From CAZLIC01 sp964559535 (GTDB taxonomy: Bacteria; Pseudomonadota; Alphaproteobacteria; Rhodobacterales; Rhodobacteraceae): DNA of 43,738 bases. Of this stretch, positions 1 to 7,515 are shown piece by piece. Position 1 is the stretch's first letter. Each line of letters starts with the position of its first letter. A program made the translations under genes and the position numbers. The notes under the pieces are model-generated. The model was not told the DNA's origin. It was given only the letters and a program-made list of their open reading frames with translations, and made no database searches. The stretch lies in assembly GCA_964559535.1 (NCBI GenBank), contig CAZLIC010000030.1, positions 1-43,738 of the forward strand, in the 5' to 3' direction.

Positions 1-805
1 GCGACAGCCAGCCGCCGAAGAACAACAGGCTCATCAGCGCGCACATCAGGAAGATGGCGATGTATTCGCCCGCCATGAACAGCAGGTACGGGGTCGAAGA
101 GTATTCCACCATGAAACCGGCGACGAGTTCGGATTCCGCTTCCGGAAGGTCGAAGGGCGGGCGGTTCGTTTCGGCCAAGGCGCTGATGAAGAACAGGAAC
201 ACCATCGGCAGGTGTGGCAGCCAGTACCAGTTGAACAGGCCCAGATTGCCATCCTGCGCGGCGACGATGGCCGACAGGTTCATCGAACCGGTCGAGATGA
301 TGACGCCGATGATGATGAGGCCCAGCGACACCTCATACGAAATCATCTGCGCGGCGGACCGCAGCGAGCCCAGGAAGGCGTATTTCGAGTTCGACGCCCA
401 GCCGCCCATGATGACGCCGTAGACTTCCAGCGAGGACACCGCGAACACGAACAGGATCGCCACGTTGATGTCGGCCAGCACCCAGCCTTCGCTGAACGGG
501 ATCACCGCCCAGGCCAGCACCGCCAGCACGAAAGACAGCATGGGGGCCAGAAAGAACACCGGCCGGTCCACCCCGGCGGGCACCACGATTTCCTTCACCA
601 CATACTTCAGCGCGTCGGCAAAGGTTTGCAGGAGGCCCCAGGGGCCTACCACGTTCGGCCCACGGCGCATCTGCACCGCGGCCCAGATCTTGCGGTCGCC
701 GTAGACCAGGAAGATCAGCGAGATCATCACGAAGCCGATCACCAGCAGGCTTTGAGCCGCGATCAGGACCGCGATCCCCGGTGTGGTGGTGAAAAACCCG
801 TCCAT
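1..805 (-). CDS. nuoH: NADH-quinone oxidoreductase subunit H (partial)
   Basis: Complex I membrane subunit that joins the hydrophilic arm to the membrane arm and forms part of the quinone chamber. The first 268 residues are visible; the family is usually about 345 long, so the C-terminus lies beyond the left edge. It begins MDGFFTTTPGIAVL and then shows hydrophobic segments and the conserved stretches DRKIWAAVQMRRGPNVVGP and ETNRPPFDLPEAESELVAG (an acidic quinone-site loop). The ATG at 805 lies 9 bases after the stop of a small lipoprotein gene, at the 3' end of a long nuo operon. Identification is firm. Confidence 0.96.
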   Translation of the reverse strand, partial: MDGFFTTTPGIAVLIAAQSLLVIGFVMISLIFLVYGDRKIWAAVQMRRGPNVVGPWGLLQTFADALKYVVKEIVVPAGVDRPVFFLAPMLSFVLAVLAWAVIPFSEGWVLADINVAILFVFAVSSLEVYGVIMGGWASNSKYAFLGSLRSAAQMISYEVSLGLIIIGVIISTGSMNLSAIVAAQDGNLGLFNWYWLPHLPMVFLFFISALAETNRPPFDLPEAESELVAGFMVEYSSTPYLLFMAGEYIAIFLMCALMSLLFFGGWLS

Positions 806-814
806 CGCTTCCCC

Positions 815-1198
815 TCAGACCGTCGGTATGCCCTGCGCGCCGCAATCCCGTACCACGACTTCCGCGTCAAGCGTACGAAGCCCCTGCGGCAGCACGGGCG
901 AGATGACATAGACGGCGTCGCCATACCAGACGCCGCCCGCATTCCCGATGCGCGTGCGCACATGCCGGGCAAAACCGAACCCACGGATCAGCGCGTACTG
1001 AGCCGCGGCGCAACGGGCGTAGGCATCCACGTCCGCCCTGCCCCGCGCGCCCGTCATGGCCACGCGAAGGCTGACCAGGTCTTCATCCAGAAGCGCCGTC
1101 TCGACGCCGCGGTAGTCGGCCCGTGGCGGCGCGCCCTGTGGCACGTCGCCCGGTCCGCAGGCGGCAAGTGTGGCGGTCAGGACCATGGCCATGCGCAT
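815..1198 (-). CDS. Small predicted lipoprotein between nuoG and nuoH
   Basis: A 127-residue protein. Its N-terminus is a short lipoprotein signal (MRMAMVLTATLAAC) with an L-A-A-C lipobox at about residue 14, so the mature form should be lipidated and periplasm-facing. The rest (GVWYGDAVYVISPVLPQG near the middle) matches no family I recognise. The start lies two bases after the nuoG stop and the stop 9 bases before nuoH, so it is translated within the nuo transcript. Extra reading frames of this sort are known in the Rhodobacter nuo operon; a role in complex I assembly or stability is inference only. Confidence 0.8.
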   Translation of the reverse strand: MRMAMVLTATLAACGPGDVPQGAPPRADYRGVETALLDEDLVSLRVAMTGARGRADVDAYARCAAAQYALIRGFGFARHVRTRIGNAGGVWYGDAVYVISPVLPQGLRTLDAEVVVRDCGAQGIPTV

Positions 1199-1200
1199 TC

Positions 1201-3213
1201 CTACTCGGCTGCCATGGCAGGCGCGGACCGTTCGGCCGCCAGCCGCGACAGCTCGGCCATCAGGCTTGATGCGCGCGCGACCGGGTTCGTCAGGTAGAAA
1301 TCGGCGATCGCCGGGGTGAAGGGGCCGCTGCCCACCTCGCCCCGCGGTTCGGCCGCCCAGGCGTTCTCGGGCACCTCGTCGATGTCGCCCAGATGCGGAT
1401 GCGCGGCCACCAGGGCACTGCGCAGCGCGGCAAGGCTGTCCCAGGGCAGTTTCGCGCCCAGTTCCGCCGACAGCGCCCGCAGGATGGCCCAGTTTTCTTT
1501 CGCCTCGCCCGGCGGGAACCCTGCGCGCATCGCCAGCTGCGGGCGGCCTTCGGTGTTCACGAACAGGCCGTTTTCCTCGGTGTAGGCGGCGGCCGGAAGG
1601 ATGATGTCGGCCCGGTGCGCGCCGCGGTCGCCGTGGCTGCCCTGGTAGATGACCGTCGCGCCCCTGGGCAGGTCCACTTCGTCGGCGCCAAGGTTGTAGA
1701 TGACCTCGGCCCCTTCCAGCGCAGCGTTCAGGCCGCCCTCGGTGGCGCAGCCCACGTCCAGCGCGCCCACGCGGCCCGCCGCCGTGTGCAGCACCAACAG
1801 CTTGCCCCCCGCACCTTCGGCATAGGCCATGGCCAGCGCCAGCACCGCCGCGCCGTCGGCATCGCGGATGGCACCCTGCCCCAGGATCACCAGCGTGTCG
1901 GGCTTCTGGGTGACGCGGCCCACCAGATCGGCCAGCGCGGCGCGGTCGGTGCCCATGTGCTTGTGGTCATAGGTCAGGTCGGCCTTGGCGCCGATCAGCC
2001 CGATGCGCGCGCCCATGGTCCAGGCTTTGCGGATGCGGGCGTTCAGCACCGGCGCCTCGTCGCGCGGGTTGGTGCCGATCAGCAGGATGACCTTGGCCGT
2101 ATCAACATCCTCGATGCGGGCATTGCCCACATAGCCCGACCTGTTGCCCGCCGGAAGCCTGGCCCCGTCAACACGGGATTCCACCTTGCCGCCAAGACCT
2201 TCCACGAGTTTCTTCAGGCTGTAGGCGGCCTCGGTCGGAGCAAGGTCGCCGACCAGTCCCGCCACCTTGCGGCCCTTCATCGCCTGCGCGGCTGCCGCCA
2301 GCGCTTCGGACCAGGATACCGGTTTCAGCTTGCCGTCCACCCGCACATAGGGCTTGTCCAGCCGCTGGCGCCGCAACCCGTCCCAGACAAAGCGGGTCTT
2401 GTCGGAAATCCATTCCTCGTTCACGCCGTCATGGTTGCGCGGCAGGATGCGCATCACTTCGCGCCCCTTGGTGTCGACGCGGATGTTCGACCCCAGCGCA
2501 TCCATCACGTCGATGGTCTCGGTTTTCGACAGCTCCCACGGGCGGGCCGTGAAGGCATAGGGTTTCGACGTCAGCGCGCCCACCGGGCAGAGGTCGATGA
2601 TGTTGCCCTGCAGGTTGCTCGCCAGCGTCTCGTTCAGGTAGGACGTGATCTCGCTGTCCTCGCCGCGGCCGGTCTGGCCCATCTGGGTGATGCCCGCCAC
2701 CTCGGTGGTGAACCGCACGCAGCGGGTGCAACTGATGCAGCGCGTCATCTTGGTTTCGACAAGCGGGCCAAGGTTCAGGTCTTCGGAGGCGCGCTTGGGC
2801 TCGCGGTAGCGGCTGAAATCCACGCCATAGGCCATCGCCTGATCCTGCAGGTCGCACTCGCCGCCCTGGTCGCAGATCGGGCAGTCCAGCGGGTGGTTGA
2901 TCAGCAGGAACTCCATTACCCCCTCGCGCGCCTTCTTGACCATGGGCGAGTTGGTCTTGACCAGCGGCGGCTCGCCGTTAGGGCCGGGGCGCAGGTCGCG
3001 CACCTGCATGGCGCAGCTGGCCGCGGGCTTGGGCGGGCCGCCCACGACCTCGACAAGGCACATCCGGCAGTTGCCCGCGATCGACAGCCGTTCATGGTAG
3101 CAGAACCGCGGGATCTCGACGCCTGCCACCTCGGCCGCCTGGATGATGGTCATCGCGCCGTCAACCTCGACCACATGGCCGTCGATGCTGATCTTCTTGA
3201 GGTTCGCCGTCAT
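1201..3213 (-). CDS. nuoG: NADH-quinone oxidoreductase subunit G
   Basis: Large iron-sulfur subunit of the NADH-oxidising arm of complex I, 670 residues from this start. Visible centres: a [2Fe-2S] site in an N-terminal ferredoxin domain (CYHERLSIAGNCRMC and a later Cys in AASC), the His/Cys set HPLDCPICDQGGEC, and CISCTRC with a distal CPVGAL. A molybdopterin-oxidoreductase-like domain follows. The Cys set of the accessory N7 cluster is not seen. An in-frame ATG exists at 3237, but the ATG at 3213 has AAGGA upstream, overlaps the preceding stop as ATGA and gives the usual N-terminus (MTANLKKISIDG), so it is chosen. Confidence 0.97.
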   Translation of the reverse strand: MTANLKKISIDGHVVEVDGAMTIIQAAEVAGVEIPRFCYHERLSIAGNCRMCLVEVVGGPPKPAASCAMQVRDLRPGPNGEPPLVKTNSPMVKKAREGVMEFLLINHPLDCPICDQGGECDLQDQAMAYGVDFSRYREPKRASEDLNLGPLVETKMTRCISCTRCVRFTTEVAGITQMGQTGRGEDSEITSYLNETLASNLQGNIIDLCPVGALTSKPYAFTARPWELSKTETIDVMDALGSNIRVDTKGREVMRILPRNHDGVNEEWISDKTRFVWDGLRRQRLDKPYVRVDGKLKPVSWSEALAAAAQAMKGRKVAGLVGDLAPTEAAYSLKKLVEGLGGKVESRVDGARLPAGNRSGYVGNARIEDVDTAKVILLIGTNPRDEAPVLNARIRKAWTMGARIGLIGAKADLTYDHKHMGTDRAALADLVGRVTQKPDTLVILGQGAIRDADGAAVLALAMAYAEGAGGKLLVLHTAAGRVGALDVGCATEGGLNAALEGAEVIYNLGADEVDLPRGATVIYQGSHGDRGAHRADIILPAAAYTEENGLFVNTEGRPQLAMRAGFPPGEAKENWAILRALSAELGAKLPWDSLAALRSALVAAHPHLGDIDEVPENAWAAEPRGEVGSGPFTPAIADFYLTNPVARASSLMAELSRLAAERSAPAMAAE

Positions 3214-3383
3214 GCCCGTACGTCCTTCCGCATCCATCCGGCCAGAGCCCCGTACAGCCGGGCAAGCCAGCCCGGCGCGGCAGGGGCAACCTGCCGGTCT
3301 TCATCCTGTGCCCGCACCAGCGGGGCAACACGCGCCTCGGTCTCGCGCAGGCTGTATCTCAGGCCGATATCGCCATGGCACAT
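3210..3383 (-). CDS. 57-residue protein coupled to nuoG
   Basis: A short reading frame (MCHGDIGLRYSLRETEA... ending GWMRKDVRA) whose TGA overlaps the nuoG ATG as ATGA. It fills the gap between nuoG and the preceding coiled-coil gene exactly. A purine-rich AGGGGGCGGAC lies just before its ATG, and the preceding gene's TAG sits within that stretch. There is no signal peptide or clear membrane segment, though the C-terminal part (PGWLARLYGALAGWMRK) could be an amphipathic helix. I do not recognise the family. The tight fit at both ends is the main evidence that it is real. Confidence 0.65.
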   Translation of the reverse strand: MCHGDIGLRYSLRETEARVAPLVRAQDEDRQVAPAAPGWLARLYGALAGWMRKDVRA

Positions 3384-3392
3384 GTCCGCCCC

Positions 3393-3665
3393 CTATTGCC
3401 GCGCTTCCAGCGCGGCGATCCGCGCGCGCAGGTCATCCAGTTCGCCGCGCACTGCCGACTCCTGCTCGACCATCTTTTCGAAATTCACGTTCGCATGCAG
3501 CGCGAGCCCGGCCGAATAGGCCAGCGTTTCCTTGATCGCCGTCGTCTCGTGCTCGATCTTGCCCAGCCTGCGTTCGATGCCGCCCAACCGGTCGCTCGTG
3601 CGCCTCGCCTCGTCGCGCATTTCGCGCAAGATGTGCAGTACCAGATTGTCCTGCTCTTCCGCCAT
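3393..3665 (-). CDS. Small coiled-coil protein in the nuo operon
   Basis: A 90-residue, highly charged, helical protein (MAEEQDNLVLHILREMRDEA... ending LDDLRARIAALEARQ). Heptad-like hydrophobic spacing runs from about residue 8 to 45 and again from about 68 to 90, suggesting a coiled coil that oligomerises. No signal peptide. The reading frame stays open upstream, but the ATG at 3665 lies 4 bases after the preceding stop and starts the protein-like sequence. Family not recognised; a soluble partner or scaffold role is a guess. Confidence 0.75.
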   Translation of the reverse strand: MAEEQDNLVLHILREMRDEARRTSDRLGGIERRLGKIEHETTAIKETLAYSAGLALHANVNFEKMVEQESAVRGELDDLRARIAALEARQ

Positions 3666-3669
3666 CGCC

Positions 3670-4161
3670 CTACCCCGCAGCCGTCGTGCAGGCGCGTGAC
3701 CGCCACAGCCGCGCTTCCTTGAGGTACGACCAACCGAAGGCTGCGTCACTGTCGCCATTCGCCTCACGCAGCGCCAGCCGCTGCAGCGCCTCGTCCAGCG
3801 TGGGCCGGTGGCCCGCAGGCACCCACCACATGACAAAGTGCATCTGGCCCAGCACCTCGAACCATTCCTGCCGCCGCTCGTAGAACGTCCGGTGCACGGT
3901 GTTCCAGACGAAATTCTCCAGCGCTTCCACGTCTTCCCACACCGTCAGGTTCGACACGTACTGCGGGTCGCCGCCGATCTTGGTTTCGGTGTTGCCGGTG
4001 CCCGGCGCGCCCGAGCCCTCCATCATCCACACAAACCCCGGCATGCGCTTGCCCAGACCGTTCACCCGGTCCAGCGCGGCCATGAACTCGGCCACGCGCG
4101 GGTCGTCGGTGGGCGCCAAGAGGCGCCCGACGTTCAGCTCGGCCAGGTGCATGCCATCCAT
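3670..4161 (-). CDS. DUF3291-like protein
   Basis: A 163-residue soluble protein (MDGMHLAELNVGRLLAP...). It resembles DUF3291 proteins, which are related to the antibiotic-biosynthesis monooxygenase / dimeric alpha-beta barrel fold: N-terminal LAELNVGRL, central VSNLTVWEDVEALENFVW, then HRTFYERRQEWFE and MWWVPAGHRPTLDEA. Function of the family is unknown. The ATG at 4161 shares a base with the preceding stop (TGATG), implying coupled translation; a second ATG at 4152 is possible. It sits between complex I genes, but nothing in the sequence shows a respiratory role. Confidence 0.8.
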   Translation of the reverse strand: MDGMHLAELNVGRLLAPTDDPRVAEFMAALDRVNGLGKRMPGFVWMMEGSGAPGTGNTETKIGGDPQYVSNLTVWEDVEALENFVWNTVHRTFYERRQEWFEVLGQMHFVMWWVPAGHRPTLDEALQRLALREANGDSDAAFGWSYLKEARLWRSRACTTAAG

Positions 4162-4565
4162 CAGTCGTCCACCCAGATCAGCTCGCCCGTCAGCGTACCG
4201 CGCGCCACCTCGTCGCGGGCGACCTTGCAATAGCTTTCGGGGTCATCCTGCACCACCCCGGCCGCCGCCAGATAGGCGTTGGCCTGGCCCTTGATGCGCG
4301 CCTTTTCTTCCTTGTTCTTCAAGAAGGCTTTCACCTCGTCCTCGGTGTACCCCTTGTCCCGCGCATAGGATTCCAGTGCCCGCAGCTTGCCGTAGACCAC
4401 GAACATCCGCGCGCCTGCGTTCGGGCAGGTCTTGCGCAGGATGTCACCGATCTGCGCGGCCAGAAGCTGGGCGTTGATGTGCGCCTCGTCGCGCAGCGGC
4501 ACCTTGGCGGCAGCAGGCAGCGCAAGTGCGGCTGTCAGGAACAGGGTCAGGGTCAGGCGGTTCAT
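4161..4565 (-). CDS. Exported DUF5333-like protein
   Basis: A 134-residue protein with a clear Sec signal peptide (MNRLTLTLFLTAALALPAAA, cleavage near residue 20). The mature part is helical, with two cysteines (residue 54 region CPNAGAR, and SYCKVARDEV) that could pair in the periplasm. It resembles the DUF5333 family of Rhodobacteraceae, from memory. The start is the ATG at 4565, preceded by AAGGAGG at good spacing. The stop overlaps the start of the DUF3291-like gene. Function unknown. Confidence 0.8.
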   Translation of the reverse strand: MNRLTLTLFLTAALALPAAAKVPLRDEAHINAQLLAAQIGDILRKTCPNAGARMFVVYGKLRALESYARDKGYTEDEVKAFLKNKEEKARIKGQANAYLAAAGVVQDDPESYCKVARDEVARGTLTGELIWVDD

Positions 4566-4654
4566 GCGGGCCTCCTTGGGCAATGCTGCCCGCAGATATG
4601 CCCACGCGCGCCCCGCTATGCCATGACAAGGCCATGCCATGTGCTGACACCCGC

Positions 4655-4921
4655 TCATGCACAGCCTCCGGGGAAGACCCAGGCGCCCGTCGCATCGTCG
4701 AACCGGTCATAGACCCCGGTCCGCACGCCCCCGGTGCCGCACTGCGCATCGGCCTGCGCCTTGGCCTGCGCGCCATCGGCAAAGGTGTAAGGCTGGCCCG
4801 TGGCGCTGGTCACGCTGACCGGCACGCCACCGCCCGGCACAGCCTGCACCGCGGGTGCGCCGCAAGCGGCCAATACGAGGCCGGCAGCGAGGAAAACGAT
4901 ACTGACGGTCGACCTTGTCAC
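4655..4921 (-). CDS. Small predicted lipoprotein, GTG start
   Basis: Reads V-T-R-S-T-V-S-I-V-F-L-A-A-G-L-V-L-A-A-C, a lipoprotein signal with an L-A-A-C lipobox, then a short mature domain ending DRFDDATGAWVFPGGCA. There is no ATG at a suitable place; GTG at 4921 or 4924 is the likely start, with 4921 used here (88 residues). A much longer in-frame extension upstream is antisense to nuoF and lacks coding character. Family unknown; the two further cysteines (QCGTGG and GGCA) may pair in the periplasm. Confidence 0.6.
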   Translation of the reverse strand: MTRSTVSIVFLAAGLVLAACGAPAVQAVPGGGVPVSVTSATGQPYTFADGAQAKAQADAQCGTGGVRTGVYDRFDDATGAWVFPGGCA

Positions 4922-4925
4922 CACG

Positions 4926-5222
4926 TCAGACAATCCGCCCGAACCTGAAAAAGAACAGGCTCCATGCGAATCCGGCCCATGCGAACCAGAACGCAACGGT
5001 GAAGTGCCACTTTCGCCTGCTTCCGGCTTCGTCAGCCTCTCCCGCAATCTCCGCCTTTCTAGCGACATTGCTTGCCGCTGCAGCGACGAGCGCAAGGACG
5101 ATCCCGCAAAGCCAGGGCCATGAGATTTCGTCTGAATAACCACCTGTCCGGGGAAACAGGACGCGACCGACCAACTGGACCGCTCCAGTGGCCAAAGGCT
5201 CGATCCAATCGCCCTTCGACAC
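4926..5222 (-). CDS. Small membrane protein downstream of nuoF
   Basis: A 98-residue protein with two hydrophobic segments, about residues 37-53 (WLCGIVLALVAAAASNV) and 76-93 (VAFWFAWAGFAWSLFFFR), separated by a charged loop. The start is GTG at 5222, four bases after the nuoF TGA, with GGAG seven bases upstream, which fits translation coupled to nuoF. Not recognised. Small two-helix proteins are a recurring type among the extra genes of this operon. Confidence 0.65.
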   Translation of the reverse strand: MSKGDWIEPLATGAVQLVGRVLFPRTGGYSDEISWPWLCGIVLALVAAAASNVARKAEIAGEADEAGSRRKWHFTVAFWFAWAGFAWSLFFFRFGRIV

Positions 5223-5226
5223 ATCA

Positions 5227-6522
5227 TCACTCCGCCGCCACCGCCGTCACCCGGCCCGTGCGTTTCGCCTTGATGCGGTCCTCGATCTCGTCCCGATACG
5301 CCCGGATCAGGCCCTGGATGGGCCAGGCGGCAGCATCGCCCAGGGCACAGATCGTGTGGCCCTCGACCTGCTTGGTGACGGACAGCAGCATGTCGATCTC
5401 TTCGACCTCGGCATCGCCTCGCACCAGACGGTCCATCACCCGCATCATCCAGCCGGTGCCTTCGCGGCAGGGCGTGCACTGGCCGCAGCTTTCGTGCTTG
5501 TAGAACTTCGACAGCCGCCAGATCGCCTTGATGACGTCGGTGCTCTGGTCCATCACGATCACCGCCGCCGTGCCCAGGCCCGACCGCTGCTCGCGCAGCC
5601 AGTCGAAATCCATGATCGCCTCGTCGCACTGTTCGGCCTTCAGCAGCGGCACCGACGACCCGCCGGGGATCACCGCCTTCAGGTTCTTCCAGCCGCCGCG
5701 CACGCCGCCGCAGTGACGCTCCAGCAACTCCTTCAGCGGGATCGACATCGCCTCTTCCACCACGCAGGGGTAGTTCACGTGGCCCGAGATGCCGAAAATC
5801 TTCGTGCCCGCGTTGTTCGGCCGCCCGAAGCCTGCGAACCATTCCGCCCCCCGCCGCAGGATGGTGGGAACGACGGCGATCGATTCCACGTTGTTCACGG
5901 TGGTCGGGCAGCCGTACAGGCCCGACCCGGCCGGGAACGGCGGCTTCATCCGCGGCATCCCCTTCTTGCCTTCCAGGCTTTCCAAAAGCGCGGTTTCCTC
6001 GCCGCAGATGTAGGCACCGGCGCCGTGGTGCAGGTACAGCCCGAAGTCCCAGCCCGACCCGGCGGCGTTGCGGCCAAGAAGCCCCGCGTCATAGCATTCG
6101 TCGATGGCGGCCTGCAGCGCCTCTTTCTCGCGGATGTATTCGCCACGGATGTAGATGTAGCAGGCATGCGCCCCCATGGCGAACGAGGCAATCAGGCAGC
6201 CTTCGATCAGGGTGTGGGGATCGTGCCGCATGATTTCGCGGTCTTTGCAGGTGCCGGGTTCGGATTCGTCCGCGTTCACCACCAGATAGGACGGCCGCCC
6301 GTCCGACTGTTTCGGCATGAACGACCACTTGAGCCCCGTGGGGAAGCCCGCGCCACCGCGGCCGCGCAGGCCGCTGGCCTTGACGATCTCGACGATCTTG
6401 TCGCGCCCCAGGGCCAGCAGCCCCGCCGTGCCGTCCCAGTGCCCGCGCGCCCTGGCGCCCGCCAGCGTACGGTCATGCATCCCGTAGAGGTTGGTGAAGA
6501 TGCGGTCCTTGTCTTGCAGCAT
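5227..6522 (-). CDS. nuoF: NADH-quinone oxidoreductase subunit F
   Basis: Flavoprotein subunit that takes the hydride from NADH onto FMN and passes electrons to a [4Fe-4S] centre (N3); 431 residues, normal length. Visible: the glycine-rich GLRGRGGAGFPTGLKW (residues 51-66) for FMN/NADH, GAGAYICGEETALLES, and the N3 ligands ESCGQCTPCREG with a later HTICALGD. The ATG at 6522 follows AGGA and lies 10 bases after the preceding stop. Identification is firm. Confidence 0.98.
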   Translation of the reverse strand: MLQDKDRIFTNLYGMHDRTLAGARARGHWDGTAGLLALGRDKIVEIVKASGLRGRGGAGFPTGLKWSFMPKQSDGRPSYLVVNADESEPGTCKDREIMRHDPHTLIEGCLIASFAMGAHACYIYIRGEYIREKEALQAAIDECYDAGLLGRNAAGSGWDFGLYLHHGAGAYICGEETALLESLEGKKGMPRMKPPFPAGSGLYGCPTTVNNVESIAVVPTILRRGAEWFAGFGRPNNAGTKIFGISGHVNYPCVVEEAMSIPLKELLERHCGGVRGGWKNLKAVIPGGSSVPLLKAEQCDEAIMDFDWLREQRSGLGTAAVIVMDQSTDVIKAIWRLSKFYKHESCGQCTPCREGTGWMMRVMDRLVRGDAEVEEIDMLLSVTKQVEGHTICALGDAAAWPIQGLIRAYRDEIEDRIKAKRTGRVTAVAAE

Positions 6523-6532
6523 CGTCTTTTTC

Positions 6533-6760
6533 CTATCCCCGGCCCTGGGCCCAGGTTCTGTAAGTCACCACCAGCGCCCAGATGAACGCCGCAATCGCCC
6601 CGAAATCGAACAGGAAGGCGAAACGGGCCTGCCAGCCCAGGGCGCCGCCCGCCCACTGCGCGCCCATCCACACCAGGGCGGTCACGGCGATCACCACCGC
6701 CACCAGCCTGGTCTGCCGGGCACGCGCCATATCGGCGTTGTTCGGGCCGGACCCTGCCAT
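6533..6760 (-). CDS. Small two-helix membrane protein, DUF5337-like
   Basis: A 75-residue protein with hydrophobic segments at about residues 18-36 and 46-67 (FDFGAIAAFIWALVVTY). It resembles DUF5337, a small family I associate with Rhodobacteraceae nuo operons. The start ATG overlaps the preceding stop (TGATG) and the gene ends 10 bases before nuoF, so it should be made together with the flavoprotein arm. Function unknown; a membrane tether or assembly helper is speculation. Confidence 0.75.
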   Translation of the reverse strand: MAGSGPNNADMARARQTRLVAVVIAVTALVWMGAQWAGGALGWQARFAFLFDFGAIAAFIWALVVTYRTWAQGRG

Positions 6761-7479
6761 CAGAACGCCTCTCCTGCGTCCAGCCGCCGCAGGAATTCGT
6801 CCGAGCCGAGGGACATGATCGCCTTTGCCTGCGGGACCCAGCGGTCGCGCGTGACCCGGCCCCGGAAGCCTTCGAGGTTGTCATCGACCCAGGCGACCTC
6901 GGCGTCCGTCCAGCCGGCGATCTGGTCGAAGTGGTAGTAGCCCAGCTTGTGGCACAGCTGCTCCAGCTTCGGGCCGATGCCCTTGATGATCTTCAGGTCA
7001 TCCGCCCTGCCGCCGCGTGCGGTGGCCAGTCCTGCAGGACGGGCGGCTGCCATCGGGGCCGCAGTCGGGGCTGCCACCGGGGCTGCCACCGGGGCCGCCG
7101 ACGCGTCGGCCAGCGCAGCAGCGGGCGCCGGCGGAGCGGCAGGAGCCGGTTCCGCCCTGGGCGCGGGAACAGGGGCAGCCGCGACGGCAGGCGCCGGCAC
7201 GTCAACCGGCCGATGCGGGGATGTTGCCGGAAGGCCGCCAACCGGGCGATCCGGCACCGGGTCCATCGGCAGCGCCGTGGCGCCGGGCTCGGGCTGTTCC
7301 CGTACAGGCAGGCCCAGGATCGCACCGGTTCCCACGAAGATCACGCTGCCGACAAAAGCCGCACCCATGCCGCTCATGCTGAGCGCCACATAGGACACAC
7401 CGGCAGCCACGGCACCAAAGCCCGCCGCCATCGCCCAGCCCGCCATCATCGGGGTATTCTTCGCCGGAACGTCTTCCAT
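6760..7479 (-). CDS. Membrane-anchored protein with a NuoE-tail-like C-terminal domain
   Basis: A 239-residue protein with three parts: two N-terminal hydrophobic segments (about residues 13-33 and 37-58), an Ala/Pro-rich linker (about 60-155), and a C-terminal domain (about 160-220) containing KGIGPKLEQLCHKLGYYHF, which looks like a helix-hairpin-helix fold. The last domain is nearly the same as the tail of NuoE encoded just upstream: 49 of 61 positions are identical by hand alignment. The start at 7479 follows GGGAG; the stop overlaps the next gene. It may be a membrane anchor that pairs with, or mimics, the NuoE tail, but that is inference. Confidence 0.8.
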   Translation of the reverse strand: MEDVPAKNTPMMAGWAMAAGFGAVAAGVSYVALSMSGMGAAFVGSVIFVGTGAILGLPVREQPEPGATALPMDPVPDRPVGGLPATSPHRPVDVPAPAVAAAPVPAPRAEPAPAAPPAPAAALADASAAPVAAPVAAPTAAPMAAARPAGLATARGGRADDLKIIKGIGPKLEQLCHKLGYYHFDQIAGWTDAEVAWVDDNLEGFRGRVTRDRWVPQAKAIMSLGSDEFLRRLDAGEAF

Positions 7480-7515
7480 CCTGCACTCCCTTCCTGCGGG
7501 CCCGTCTGGGGCCGG

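Noticed and set aside
1393..3519. 708-codon open frame on the plus strand opposite nuoG
   Set aside because: Mirror frame of a firmly identified gene, with low-complexity His/Arg/Gln content and no motifs.
4922..5842. N-terminal extension of the small lipoprotein to 395 residues
   Set aside because: It would run antisense through nuoF and another gene and would bury a clear lipoprotein signal.
7033..7200. GC-rich repeated segment suspected of being a separate repeat element
   Set aside because: It encodes the Ala/Pro linker of the membrane-anchored protein; low complexity explains the repetition.
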